The notes: generated by a model from the letters alone, not told the origin. Numbered from the stretch's first letter, positions 8,848 through 17,669 are shown. The stretch is 64,000 bases of DNA from Holdemania massiliensis (GCF_022440805.1 NZ_JAKNTK010000001.1:3038001-3102000); one strand, 5' to 3'. A program made the numbers and translations.

Positions 8848-9546
8848 ATGGATCGTATATTGCTCGTTGAGGACGATAAAGAAATCGCCCGTATCATCCG
8901 TTATTATCTCAGTCAGGATAATCTGTACGAAGTCGTCAGTGCCGCCAGTGCTGAAGAAGCCTTGTTTTTAGCACGGGATGCTTTCGATATCATTCTGCTG
9001 GATGTCGGTCTTCCAGATCAGAGCGGGATTGATCTGTGCGCTCAGCTGCGGCAATGGCATGACTGCCCGATCCTGTTCATCAGCTGTCTGGATGACAATA
9101 ACACTATTATATCAGCTTTGCAGCAGGGCGGGGATGATTACATCGTTAAGCCATTTGACAATGCGATTCTGCAGGCTCGGATTCAAGCCAACCTGCGCCG
9201 CTGGCGAAATGATCGGCAGCAGAAGAAAACGGTCAATGAACTGCATTGCTCATCCTTTACGCTTAATGCTCAAACCCATATTTTGACCAAGACGGATGGA
9301 ACGCAGTATTCATTAGTCCCAATGGAATTCAAGATCCTGGCCTTTTTGATGCAGCATGCCGGACATTGTTACAAGGCCAGCGAACTCTATAATCACATCT
9401 GGGGAAAATCGAGTTACGGCGATCATCGGACGGTAGTTGTCCATATTCACAATCTGCGCAAAAAGATTGAGAAAGATCCTGCAGATCCTCAGCTTTTGCA
9501 AAGCGTGTGGGGAAAGGGATATTGTTTTACGGAGGATAATTCATAG
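8848..9546 (+). CDS. OmpR-family response regulator
   Basis: About 232 aa. The receiver domain (1-115) has the acidic pair (LLVEDDKE), the phospho-acceptor Asp in DIILLDVGLPD, the Thr/Ser position (FISC) and the Lys (YIVKPF). Residues about 135-230 form a winged helix (LVPMEFKILAFLMQHAG ... RTVVVHIHNLRKKI ... VWGKGYCF). The ATG at 8848 was chosen over an in-frame GTG at 8839 because that GTG lies inside the AGGTG ribosome site. It works with the divergent 7TM kinase. Its targets cannot be told from the sequence. Confidence 0.92.
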   Translation: MDRILLVEDDKEIARIIRYYLSQDNLYEVVSAASAEEALFLARDAFDIILLDVGLPDQSGIDLCAQLRQWHDCPILFISCLDDNNTIISALQQGGDDYIVKPFDNAILQARIQANLRRWRNDRQQKKTVNELHCSSFTLNAQTHILTKTDGTQYSLVPMEFKILAFLMQHAGHCYKASELYNHIWGKSSYGDHRTVVVHIHNLRKKIEKDPADPQLLQSVWGKGYCFTEDNS

Positions 9547-9618
9547 GGACTTTGGCGGGTAAACGCATTTCTCAGTCCGATGGCACAGAAAACAGAAAGA
9601 AAGTGAGGAATCAATCCG

Positions 9619-10110
9619 ATGGATAAGTCAGAAAAACTTCAGCAGTGGATGGAAGCAGCCATTGAGGATCCGCTGTTATTTCAACGACGGAAAAGAGTGT
9701 ATACCCATTTGTTAGGTACCGCTCATTTCGCTGCATTGTTAGCGATGAAACGAGGTGTTGACAGTGAAATGGCAGAGCTGGCGGGTCTGCTTCATGATAT
9801 CTCTGACTATCTCACGGGAGATCATAACGATCATGCGCGCAAAGGTGCTGTTCTTGCTTTGCGGATTCTGAATGAATTAGAGCTGGGCAGCAATGATCAG
9901 CAGGAACAAATTGCCCTGGCCATTCAGCATCACAGTGATAAGGAACAAATCGGGACACCGCTGGATGAGGTATTGAAAGATGCCGACGTGCTGGATCATG
10001 TCTTCAATTATAAAATGGTGATTCGGCGAGAAATTCCGCGCCTGCATGCATTGGAAAATGAATTGGGATTGACCTTTCCATTCTGGCAGCAGCTGCAGGA
10101 AGGTGAATGA
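9619..10110 (+). CDS. HD-domain metal-dependent phosphohydrolase
   Basis: 163 aa, a stand-alone HD domain. The metal-binding residues are visible in order: His in VYTHLLGTAHFA, the HD pair in AGLLHDISDYL, paired His in IQHHSD, and the Asp in DADVLDHVFNY. Such small proteins hydrolyse phosphate esters of nucleotides or related compounds; the substrate is unknown. It follows the response regulator by 72 bp on the same strand and may be read from the same transcript, ending at the stem-loop at 10181-10229. Length is normal for the YedJ/YqeK-like group. Confidence 0.8.
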   Translation: MDKSEKLQQWMEAAIEDPLLFQRRKRVYTHLLGTAHFAALLAMKRGVDSEMAELAGLLHDISDYLTGDHNDHARKGAVLALRILNELELGSNDQQEQIALAIQHHSDKEQIGTPLDEVLKDADVLDHVFNYKMVIRREIPRLHALENELGLTFPFWQQLQEGE

Positions 10111-10180
10111 TTGCTCTAAGAAGGCGTTTCTTTAAAAACGGCATTGGTTTTCACCTACATTCAACTTTATTTATAAAAAA

Positions 10181-10237
10181 GTCTGTTTTTTAATCGGTTC
10201 CGATTGGGATGCCGGTTAAAATTACAGACATTTTTTT
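10181..10237 (+). terminator. Rho-independent terminator after HD gene
   Basis: A two-part stem, GTCTGT with ACAGAC outside and TTTTAATCGG with CCGGTTAAAA inside (one G-T pair), is followed by eight bases that are nearly all T. Confidence 0.8.
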
Positions 10238-10384
10238 GACTTTCTTCTCAGCTTTGCAAGGAGATCATTCAAGGAGTCTGAAAATAGCTCATACCGATCC
10301 AATATTCCTGACTGCAGTTCAATCACGCTCATTTGTAATTTTCGATTATCCCGTTCTTCCTGCTTCATAGAATAAATTCACTGT

Positions 10385-10423
10385 AAAAAGATCACACCCA
10401 GACAAACTGGATATGATCTTTTT
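10385..10423. terminator. Terminator of APH-like kinase gene
   Basis: A 17-bp stem with two mismatches, AAAAAGATCA at one end and TGATCTTTTT at the other, and a 5-base loop. Runs of A and T at both ends allow it to work in both directions. It is 15 bp past the stop of the gene ending at 10438. Confidence 0.8.
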
Positions 10424-10437
10424 GATGTTATACCTAT

Positions 10438-11493
10438 CTATGCTGCAGAGCAATTCAATAAGGATGAAATGGAGGACGAAGTAAGATCGGTGAAGATACG
10501 TTCAAGATGTTTTTGAACAGCAGCGCCATCCTTTCGCTCCAGCGCTTTTTCCAACGAATCCTCACGATAAGCAATCCAGGTAAACCAGAATGCCGAAGTC
10601 AGCGAATAAAGAATATCCGCAGCATGCCGCTCACTTTCAGACAGCGGACGAAGGGCACAATAAGCTCGTACAAAACTTTCAAAGCAAGCCTCTGCCGACG
10701 CGTGATCCTGAGCACTGTACTGTCTGCAGATCAACAGACCTTCTGTTATCATATCCGAGACCAGCACCGCTTCACCGGCAATGTTATAATCAAAAATAAT
10801 CAGATCTCCATCAGCTGTGCAGACGAGATTTCCTAATGACAGATCCCCCTGACAGCCAAAATGCGGCAGGCTATCCCAAAGTAAATCCAGATTGGCCTCT
10901 CTGCGTATTCTTTGACGCCGTATTTTTTGAACGATCTCTTTCCAGGAATCAAGCCGGCCTTCCTGAACCCACATTTCAAAGCAGGGCAAGGCTGTCACTT
11001 CATTATGACCCATCACATCAAAGATTGTCGTTTCCGGCAAATGCAGCTGCAGAGCCTCTGCCGCATTGTGCATTTCGGCCATCAGTTGACCTGCCTTTTT
11101 GGCCAAATCCACGCTGATTTGGGAAAAGGATGAGCCCACATCTTCCTCCAGTGTAATGCAGCAGCCCTCATCCTCAAGACAAAAGCCTTGTTTTGTTTTA
11201 GCCTGACGAACAGTGCGAATGCCACTTTTCCGCAGGGCTTCGCAAAACTGACAGCGCTGTTCCACCTGCATCGCGGTTACGCCTTTTTCCTGTATAACTT
11301 TCAAGATGCCTGTTTTTCCTTCAGTCCAGAATAACCGCAGAATTCGCTTCCGACGCCACGACGATAAATGATCCTCATCGACTTTTAAAAGCATTTCTGT
11401 TTTCATTGGCAAATCCAGAATGGAAAAGGCTCTCAGCCATACCGCAAGCTTTTCCCCGAGAATTTGATCCAGCTTATTCTCTGACGGCTTCAC
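10438..11493 (-). CDS. Aminoglycoside-phosphotransferase-fold kinase
   Basis: About 350 aa of the APH/choline-kinase superfamily. The catalytic loop reads GCQGDLSLGN, with Asp and Asn in place but Gln where most members have His, and the metal-binding Asp follows in LIIFDYNIAG. Substrate is unknown; relatives phosphorylate sugars, choline or small metabolites rather than antibiotics. A longer reading from 11544 overlaps the upstream gene by 71 bp and has no ribosome site; a GTG at 11493 has GGAG 8 bp before it and leaves a 20-bp overlap, so I chose that. It follows a HAD phosphatase and an MDR dehydrogenase, suggesting one small metabolic operon. Confidence 0.75.
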   Translation of the reverse strand: MKPSENKLDQILGEKLAVWLRAFSILDLPMKTEMLLKVDEDHLSSWRRKRILRLFWTEGKTGILKVIQEKGVTAMQVEQRCQFCEALRKSGIRTVRQAKTKQGFCLEDEGCCITLEEDVGSSFSQISVDLAKKAGQLMAEMHNAAEALQLHLPETTIFDVMGHNEVTALPCFEMWVQEGRLDSWKEIVQKIRRQRIRREANLDLLWDSLPHFGCQGDLSLGNLVCTADGDLIIFDYNIAGEAVLVSDMITEGLLICRQYSAQDHASAEACFESFVRAYCALRPLSESERHAADILYSLTSAFWFTWIAYREDSLEKALERKDGAAVQKHLERIFTDLTSSSISSLLNCSAA

Positions 11494-11974
11494 AAACAGT
11501 TCTCCAGTTCCTCTGCGGATGTCGTCCTTCCTCCGCAATTTCATAAAACGGAATGCCCAAAGATTGAGCCAGTATGCGATCCCCGGCTGAATCGCCGATC
11601 AATATCGCCTGCGTTAAATCCATTTCCGGATATTTTTCCAAGGCTTGCTCAATCATGCCAGGTTTTGGCTTACAGCAGCCACATCCAGCATCCCGGCGAT
11701 GCGGACAATAGAAGATATCCAACAGCTGAATACCATTCTCAGCTAAACGATGAATCAAAGAATCGGTGAAATTCTGATATTCTTCAAGGGTGATATACCC
11801 TTCCCCGATGACATATTGATTGGTGATCAGGATCAAGGCATAGCCTTGCTTCTGCAGAAACCGCAGACCTTCAACTGCCCCAGGGATCATCTCTGGTACT
11901 GTCTTTCCTGACCACTGTGAATCCGGATAATCCCGATTGATCGTCCCATCCCGATCCAAAAACGCTGTTTTCAT
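11474..11974 (-). CDS. HAD-IIIA phosphatase, GmhB-like
   Basis: About 166 aa. HAD motif I is FLDRDGTINRD, motif II is ILITNQ, and the end carries motif III/IV (CKPKPGMIEQAL, IGDSAGDRILAQ). The Cys/His zinc loop of D-glycero-heptose-bisphosphate phosphatases is present (CPHRRDAGCGCCKP). Known relatives remove the C7 phosphate of heptose 1,7-bisphosphate or act on histidinol phosphate; which applies is not shown. The start was placed at MKTAFLDRDG, which has GAGGAAG upstream; the longer reading adds a Lys/Arg-rich stretch of doubtful reality. The last 20 bp overlap the kinase gene, indicating translational coupling. A phosphatase paired with an APH kinase fits sugar-phosphate metabolism. Confidence 0.8.
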   Translation of the reverse strand: MKTAFLDRDGTINRDYPDSQWSGKTVPEMIPGAVEGLRFLQKQGYALILITNQYVIGEGYITLEEYQNFTDSLIHRLAENGIQLLDIFYCPHRRDAGCGCCKPKPGMIEQALEKYPEMDLTQAILIGDSAGDRILAQSLGIPFYEIAEEGRHPQRNWRTVCEAVRE

Positions 11975-12070
11975 CCCATTCTTCCTCTTTCGTTTCAATT
12001 TTCGCTTTCGCTTTTCCAATCCCCTTGGTTCGTTTTGAGTCCTATTTTAAATCTACATGTGAAGAACTCC

Positions 12071-13099
12071 TCAACCCATTTCTTTCCAATCAATCACAAC
12101 ACAATGCCAATCTTCTTTTTCATACATCAGGCCATGATAGGCCTCCATGATCTGATCCGGTTTTATCACATGACTGATCAATTTTTCAGCATCAAAAACA
12201 TCATTTAATATTAATCTTTCGACAGTTTCGAAGTCCCGCAGCACATTCCGCCGCAGACCATCCGTAACCGGGAATGGATTAAGCTCATTGAACGCCCCTT
12301 TGACATTCAACATTTTCATGTGAATCGCATTGAGCACCGGCGTTATATCGCATGAATAGGAAGCCCGCGGAGATCCTAACAAAATGACTTGGCCATGTTT
12401 CGCTGTACCTAAGATCGCGTTGACAATGGCAGGTGAAATTCCGCTGGCATCCACACTGATATCACTACCGCGGCCTTGGGTTAATTGTTTTACTTTTTCC
12501 ACCTGTTCCTGTGATGAACAGCTGAATACTTTTTCCAGTCCTAAAGCCCGCGCTTCCTCACACCTTGAAGCAACCGGATCCAAAGCCAAAACACGGAGGC
12601 CGGACTGCTTCAGCAGCAATGCGGTTAAGATGCCAATCGTTCCCAAGCCATAAACCGCGGCCGTGTCCGTCAGCTTGCCATCGCAAGCGGTGATGACATT
12701 CATAGCAATCAATCCTAAAGGAATTAAACAGGCCTGCTTATCGCTTAACCGATCATCGATCTTCATGATTTTATCTCCCTGCGTAGTTCCCACATGGGAG
12801 AAGCGATTGATCGACGCATGCGGACCGGAATAGAAGACGCGGTCCCCGACATTCAGATGGGTTAAACCCTGTCCCTTTGCTAAAATGGTGCCAATCGCAG
12901 AATATCCAGGATAGACTGGATAACTGAAGCCTTGCTTGATTGCATAAACCCGTGATAATTCTGTTCCGGCGCTGATTAAGGACATGGATGTTTCGATGAT
13001 TGCTTCGTTGGCTTTCAATTCCGCGGCATCAAACTGGAATTCCTCACACTGACACTCTGCCTGAGCCTTACCGGTAAGGATGATTGATTTTCTCTGCAT
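12071..13099 (-). CDS. Zinc-independent MDR-type alcohol dehydrogenase
   Basis: About 342 aa of the medium-chain dehydrogenase/reductase family. The N-terminal GroES-like domain (ETSMSLISAGTELSRVYAIKQG, then PGYSAIGTI and GDRVFYSGPH) lacks the usual cluster of four structural-zinc Cys and the first catalytic Cys is replaced. The Rossmann part has AVYGLGTIGILTALLLKQSGLRVLALD as its NAD(P)-binding turn. Members with this N-terminus oxidise or reduce sugar-like substrates. The first possible ATG lies inside the GGAGGGAG ribosome site, so the next ATG (13099) was chosen. It is probably the first gene of the operon with the HAD phosphatase and kinase. Confidence 0.82.
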   Translation of the reverse strand: MQRKSIILTGKAQAECQCEEFQFDAAELKANEAIIETSMSLISAGTELSRVYAIKQGFSYPVYPGYSAIGTILAKGQGLTHLNVGDRVFYSGPHASINRFSHVGTTQGDKIMKIDDRLSDKQACLIPLGLIAMNVITACDGKLTDTAAVYGLGTIGILTALLLKQSGLRVLALDPVASRCEEARALGLEKVFSCSSQEQVEKVKQLTQGRGSDISVDASGISPAIVNAILGTAKHGQVILLGSPRASYSCDITPVLNAIHMKMLNVKGAFNELNPFPVTDGLRRNVLRDFETVERLILNDVFDAEKLISHVIKPDQIMEAYHGLMYEKEDWHCVVIDWKEMG

Positions 13100-13114
13100 T
13101 AAAACTCCCTCCAT

Positions 13115-13495
13115 TCTTTCACTTTCTAGAATTATTATACCATAGCCACCTGGGAAACTGGCACAGAATGTCGATGACTGCTTTTTGGTTATGAATTATC
13201 CAGAAACCCGATCATTATAGAAAACAAAAAACAAATAAAAATGACTTCTTCCCCTTCTGTCCAAGCTCATTTTCTGATTCACTCGCTGTCATTTTCCGGA
13301 AAACAGCATTGTAGGAAAGCAGGCTGTCTTTTTGTTTAACTCCTTCCCTAAACAAGAAAAGCACAGGACTGCCAGCCTCTTTTAAAGAAGCTTAGTAATC
13401 CTGCGTCTTTTTATTGGTGCACTTGGTTTTGGCTTCAACTTATATCAGAAGATCCATCTCAAGATGTTTTAAGATCTGATTGTATTTTCAATCTG
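13115..13495. other. Intergenic gap with imperfect palindrome
   Basis: No gene was found. At 13321-13378 an outer AGGCTG/CAGCCT stem encloses a 10-bp stem with TTTTTGTTTA and TAAACAAGAAAA arms; it may be a terminator for either neighbour, but it is separated from both. Confidence 0.35.
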
Positions 13496-14401
13496 TTATT
13501 TCAGCAAGCCTTGATCAACCAGGAACTGACGAGCAACATCATCCAGTTTCTTTTCTTCAATATCTACCTGATAACTCAGATCCGTCATCGATTCGTTGGT
13601 AAAGATATTGTCCAGCAGATGCAAAGTCGCTTCCAGATCCGGTGCGATGTCCTTTACACGCTCAAACAAATCATCCTGGACCACAATAACACCATTGTAT
13701 TCCGGGAAGAAATGCTGATCATCTTCCAAAATCTGCAGCTGAACCTTTTTATTTCGGCCGTCTGTAGCATAAGCAACTGTGACATCAGCATTGCCGCTTT
13801 CCATGGTCGAGTATTTTAAGCTCAGATCCACAGGACGCGTGCTCTTAAAGTTTAATCCGTAGAAAGCGGTAAATGGTTCAAATTTCATGGTCCCTTCATC
13901 GCCGAAGAATTCATGTTCAGCACTGAATACCAGCTCCGGCGCAACAGCCGCCAGATCCGTTACCGTTTTTAAGTTGTATTGCGCCTGGATTTCTTTCGGT
14001 ACAGCGACTGCATACGTATTATCCAAGCCCAGCTTATTGATCATCACCAAGCCATCCTGTTCTTCAAACAGCTGATTAGTATAATCAAATAATGTCATTC
14101 CGGCCGGTACTTCGGATGGATCACGGTGCAGCAGTGTCGTCAGAACAGTACCATCATAGCTCATATACACATCATAAACATCCTTCTTCAATTCATTGTA
14201 AGCATTGACTGCCGTCATTTCTTCTCCGATGCTCACGGTTAAATCCGTACGGTCTTCAACCAGCATCTTAATCATACGATGAACCAGCTTTTGTTCTGTC
14301 ACCCGGCCATCTACAATCTTGATCACATTTTCTTTTTTAGAGCTGCAGCCTGGAATCAGCAGCAGGCAGAGTGTCAGAAGCAGTGTTAATCCTTTTTTCA
14401 T
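13496..14401 (-). CDS. opuCC: Osmoprotectant ABC transporter, substrate-binding lipoprotein
   Basis: 301 aa with signal peptide and lipobox (LLLIPGC). The rest follows the OpuAC/ProX fold: VTEQKLVHRMIKMLVEDRT near the start, YMSYDGTVLTTLL, then NKLGLDNTYAVAVPKEI and YNGVIVVQDDLFER. It binds glycine betaine, carnitine or choline at the cell surface and hands it to the two permeases encoded just upstream (22 bp gap). Gene order ATPase, permease, permease, binding protein is that of opuC-type operons. Ligand specificity cannot be read from the sequence. The symbol is by analogy. Confidence 0.9.
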   Translation of the reverse strand: MKKGLTLLLTLCLLLIPGCSSKKENVIKIVDGRVTEQKLVHRMIKMLVEDRTDLTVSIGEEMTAVNAYNELKKDVYDVYMSYDGTVLTTLLHRDPSEVPAGMTLFDYTNQLFEEQDGLVMINKLGLDNTYAVAVPKEIQAQYNLKTVTDLAAVAPELVFSAEHEFFGDEGTMKFEPFTAFYGLNFKSTRPVDLSLKYSTMESGNADVTVAYATDGRNKKVQLQILEDDQHFFPEYNGVIVVQDDLFERVKDIAPDLEATLHLLDNIFTNESMTDLSYQVDIEEKKLDDVARQFLVDQGLLK

Positions 14402-14423
14402 TTTCGTCCCTTCCTTCTATTTT

Positions 14424-15017
14424 CTATCTTGTTCTTGCATAAAGCCGTTTTTCAATAAATCCCATCAGCGTGTCAAAGAAAACTGCCATGACCATCAAGG
14501 ATCCGGTTCCAAACAGGATTAATTTCATATTCATATTGGCCATACCACGATAAATTACCGTTCCCAAACCCCCGCCGCCGACGAATGTACCAAAGACTGC
14601 GGCACTGATCTGATTGATCACAGCGATGCGGATCCCGGTAAAAATAACTGGAAAGGCAATCGGCAGTTCAACATGAATGAGCTGATACATCTTGCTCATC
14701 CCCATCCCTTTGGCCGCTTCCTTGACCGCTGGATCAATCCCGGACAAACCGGTATAAGTATTGCGGACAACCGGAAGCAGGGAATAGAGGAACAATCCTA
14801 CAATAACCGTAAGCTTATTGCCGCCCAAGAAAATCATAATGATTCCCAGCAAAGCCAGCGATGGGATGGTCTGCAGCACATCTGTGACCTTAAAGATGAA
14901 GACTTTAAACGTCTTATTGAAGTAGGCAAAGATTCCAAATGGCAGACCGATCAGCAGGGTCAGGCAGATCGCAGCCACCACGACGCTGAGATGTTCAAGA
15001 ATAACATTTACACTCAT
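14424..15017 (-). CDS. opuCD: Osmoprotectant ABC transporter, permease 2
   Basis: 197 aa with five or six membrane segments. The ABC coupling motif is seen in EAAKGMGMSKMYQLIHVELPIAFPVIFTGIR, here cut in two: EAAKGMGMSK and ELPIAFPVIFTGIR. It forms the channel with the preceding permease. The start overlaps the end of that gene by 4 bp. Normal length for OpuBD/OpuCD proteins. Confidence 0.9.
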   Translation of the reverse strand: MSVNVILEHLSVVVAAICLTLLIGLPFGIFAYFNKTFKVFIFKVTDVLQTIPSLALLGIIMIFLGGNKLTVIVGLFLYSLLPVVRNTYTGLSGIDPAVKEAAKGMGMSKMYQLIHVELPIAFPVIFTGIRIAVINQISAAVFGTFVGGGGLGTVIYRGMANMNMKLILFGTGSLMVMAVFFDTLMGFIEKRLYARTR

Positions 15018-15652
15018 CCGCGCTTCCCTCCTAACCCTCTTGGTGTCAGCATTTTCTGAATCCAGTCCACCAACGCTCCCAATGTGAGCGCCAGTATTGC
15101 TGCAGGAATGGCTCCGGTCAGAATCAGCTGATTGTTATTGGTGCCTACACCACGGTAAATAAAATCGCCAAGGCCGCCCAGTCCGATCATTGCTGCCAAG
15201 ACCGCCCAACTGACTGTATATATTGTGGATAACCGAAGACCCACGAAAATATTCGGCATCGCCAGCGGCAATTCAATTTTAATCAGAATCTGCAGGGGCG
15301 ACATACCACATCCGCGAGCCGCCTCTTTTATCTTTTCATCCACATTCAGAAGGCCGACATACGTATTTTTCAGGATCGGAAAAACCGCGTAGATTGTCAA
15401 CGCAATCAAGACCGTGGCAGGAACCATTCCGACATAAAGAAACAGGATGCCGACAAAGACAATACCGGGAATCGTTTGGAAAACGGACAAAACTGGCAGA
15501 ATATAACCAGAAATCTTTGGCACTCGGCTTAATAATACGCCAAGTATTACGGCGATCACAAACCCCAGAATTACCGGAACCAGTACATAATAGAGATGTG
15601 TGATAATGGCTTGAATCAAATCCGCGCCATATCGATTTGCCCATTCCATCAT
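15014..15652 (-). CDS. opuCB: Osmoprotectant ABC transporter, permease 1
   Basis: 212 aa, multi-spanning. The coupling motif EAARGCGMSPLQ ... ELPLAMPNIFVGLR is present, with the expected glycine. It overlaps both neighbours by 4 bp (ATPase upstream, second permease downstream), so the four proteins are made in fixed ratio. It is the paralogous partner of the next permease, as in OpuB/OpuC systems. Confidence 0.9.
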   Translation of the reverse strand: MMEWANRYGADLIQAIITHLYYVLVPVILGFVIAVILGVLLSRVPKISGYILPVLSVFQTIPGIVFVGILFLYVGMVPATVLIALTIYAVFPILKNTYVGLLNVDEKIKEAARGCGMSPLQILIKIELPLAMPNIFVGLRLSTIYTVSWAVLAAMIGLGGLGDFIYRGVGTNNNQLILTGAIPAAILALTLGALVDWIQKMLTPRGLGGKRG

Positions 15653-16776
15653 CCCTGATCACCCCAAACTACACTTGCCAAAGCTTTTGACATGCTGGTT
15701 TTGGTGATAATGCCTTTCACCACATTCTCATCATCAACCACTAAGACGTAAGGCAGATTAGTTTTGGTCAGCCAGTCGAAAGCTTTGCGGGCTTCATCTT
15801 TTAGATGAACAGTTGGATAATCAGTACGCATGACTTTTCCTACTGATTCACCAGCTACGCCTTCACTTTTCAGCATATCAATCGTGACCACGCCTTTAAA
15901 GTGATGGGCTTCATCAGTAACAACCAGCGAATCGACTTCACGATGACTCATCATTTCAATACATTCCAAAGTCTTACGATTTTCCGTCGTCATATAGACT
16001 CGCTTTTTCATCAGGCTTTCACAGGTCATGTCTTCACCTTGACTGCGGTATGCTGCGCTGTGTTTGCCCATAAAGTTCCGAACAATTTCATTCGCTGGAT
16101 GCCGAAGCATTTCTTCTGGAGCTGCATCTTGCTGAATTACACCTTTATCCATAAAGATGATTCGATCACCCATCTTGATTGCTTCATCCATATCGTGAGT
16201 GACAAATATAATTGTAATTCCCAGACTTTTTTGAAGCGCTTTCACTTCATCCTGCAGCGTATCGCGAGTGATTGGATCTAAGGCGCCAAAGGGTTCATCC
16301 ATCAGGATCACCGGAGGTTTTGCAGCTAAAGCACGAAGAACCCCGACTCGCTGCTGTTGTCCGCCACTGAGTTCGTTAGGATATTTTTTAGCGTTCTCTT
16401 CATAAGGCATGTGTACAAGTTCAAGCAGCTCATGCGTCCGCTGATTCATTTCTTCTTTAGACCATTTTAACAATTTCGGTACGACACAAATATTCTCTTC
16501 TACTGTCATATTCGGAAACAAACCAATCTGTTGGATAACATAACCAATATTTCGCCGCAGTTTTTCACCATTTAGCTCATGAATACTTTTCCCATTAATC
16601 AGGATATCTCCCGAATCCGCTTCAATTAAACGATTAATCATTTTGAGTGTCGTTGTCTTTCCACAGCCTGATGGGCCGATTAAAACAACAAATTCTCCAT
16701 CATTGACAGTTAGATTTAAATTATTAATGACCGGTACGCCATTATATTGTTTTACAATATTCTTTATTTCAATCAT
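15649..16776 (-). CDS. opuCA: Osmoprotectant ABC transporter, ATPase with CBS domains
   Basis: 375 aa. The nucleotide-binding domain has Walker A GPSGCGKTT, signature LSGGQQQRV, Walker B VILMDEPFGALDP and the switch His in FVTHDMDEAI. After residue about 250 come two CBS domains (MTTENRKTLECIEMMSHREVDSL is the first, given by position 275-297; VMRTDYPTVHLKDEARKA the second). CBS domains in OpuA-type ATPases sense ionic strength or cyclic di-AMP. It is the first gene of the four-gene operon and lies behind a promoter that contains a perfect operator-like inverted repeat. Confidence 0.93.
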   Translation of the reverse strand: MIEIKNIVKQYNGVPVINNLNLTVNDGEFVVLIGPSGCGKTTTLKMINRLIEADSGDILINGKSIHELNGEKLRRNIGYVIQQIGLFPNMTVEENICVVPKLLKWSKEEMNQRTHELLELVHMPYEENAKKYPNELSGGQQQRVGVLRALAAKPPVILMDEPFGALDPITRDTLQDEVKALQKSLGITIIFVTHDMDEAIKMGDRIIFMDKGVIQQDAAPEEMLRHPANEIVRNFMGKHSAAYRSQGEDMTCESLMKKRVYMTTENRKTLECIEMMSHREVDSLVVTDEAHHFKGVVTIDMLKSEGVAGESVGKVMRTDYPTVHLKDEARKAFDWLTKTNLPYVLVVDDENVVKGIITKTSMSKALASVVWGDQG

Positions 16777-16806
16777 TTTTATCCCTCCTCAGTTTAATGC
16801 CATCAT

Positions 16807-16838
16807 GTGACAACTCTATAATAACACAAAGTTGTCAC
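16807..16838. promoter_or_regulatory. Operator-like inverted repeat in opu promoter
   Basis: Perfect 9-bp arms GTGACAACT and AGTTGTCAC are separated by 14 bp. The repeat covers the -10 box and spacer of the opu promoter. The GTGAC half-site fits what I recall of BusR operators in lactic acid bacteria, and the regulator encoded just upstream has the BusR architecture. Confidence 0.7.
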
Positions 16839-16846
16839 TTCTTCAA
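16818..16846 (-). promoter_or_regulatory. opu operon promoter
   Basis: On the minus strand TTGAAG and TATTAT are separated by 17 bp. The inverted repeat overlaps the -10 box and spacer, which fits repression. Confidence 0.65.
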
Positions 16847-16929
16847 TTCTCATTGAAATCCCTTTCATTCAATTTTCACAATTATTTCAGGAAAAGAAAG
16901 AAAAAAATCGTTCGAAAATGAACGATTAA

Positions 16930-17553
16930 TTAGCGTTTTGTGTTAAAAAATTGATCTACACGAATGATACAGTCTTCCTGACCAATAAAGTAAATAATAT
17001 CTCCAACATGCAGCCGTGCATATGGACCAGGAGATAAAACTAATTCCTCTTTATGTCGAATTGCGATAACTGTCGCTAAGGTATTGTGCCAGAAATTAAT
17101 TTCGGACAGATTTTTTCCAATGTGATTCATATTCTCAGATAATTCGATTTGATAGGGAATGAAGGGATTCAAGGCCTTAAATCGCGTAACTGTATCCAGC
17201 AAACTTTCGAGCTGATTTTTTATTTCGTTGTTTCTTAAATTTTGTTCATTTAGTGATTCAATCAGCCCTTCTTTCATTGCCGATATCGTATACTCTTCAT
17301 CAAATTGTCTGACATACATTACGGCATTTTCTGGAGATTGAATCACAACGCCTATCCCTTGTATGGATTCAACAATTTTCATATCACAAAGTACACAGAT
17401 GGCACGCCGGGCGGTTTCGCTTGATACATGATATTGTGAAGCTAACGAAGAACGTGCAAAAATTTTATCCCCAATTTTATATTCACCACCCGCAATTTTT
17501 GCAGCAATATCCGCTGCAATTTGTTGATAACGTGGTGCATTTTTTGCTTGCAT
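16930..17553 (-). CDS. busR: GntR-HTH/RCK_C regulator, BusR-like
   Basis: About 207 aa. Residues 5-75 form a GntR winged helix (YQQIAADIAAKIAGGEYKIG, with the recognition helix in SSETARRAICVL). A central helical part (95-135) links to a C-terminal RCK_C/TrkA_C domain (about 140-205, ending GDIIYFIGQEDCIIRVDQFF). This is the layout of BusR, which binds cyclic di-AMP through RCK_C and represses the betaine transporter busAB. Here it stands directly upstream of an opu operon whose promoter carries a perfect inverted repeat. An ATG at 17553 was chosen because AAGGAG precedes it; the in-frame GTG at 17562 lies inside that site. Cyclic di-AMP control is inferred from family. Confidence 0.85.
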   Translation of the reverse strand: MQAKNAPRYQQIAADIAAKIAGGEYKIGDKIFARSSLASQYHVSSETARRAICVLCDMKIVESIQGIGVVIQSPENAVMYVRQFDEEYTISAMKEGLIESLNEQNLRNNEIKNQLESLLDTVTRFKALNPFIPYQIELSENMNHIGKNLSEINFWHNTLATVIAIRHKEELVLSPGPYARLHVGDIIYFIGQEDCIIRVDQFFNTKR

Positions 17554-17669
17554 TGGGATCACTCCTTTGTTCTTAGTATATCACAGTTTTTTCCTCAATT
17601 AAGTTTTCTGTTTACAAATAAGAAACATATCTTCCCTATGATTCTAAGGTTATCCAAAATATAGCAGTT

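Noticed and set aside
10222..10368. 48-codon minus-strand reading frame (MKQEERDNRKLQM...)
   Set aside because: It has no ribosome site and ends inside the terminator at 10181-10229. It might be a coiled-coil remnant, but support is too thin.
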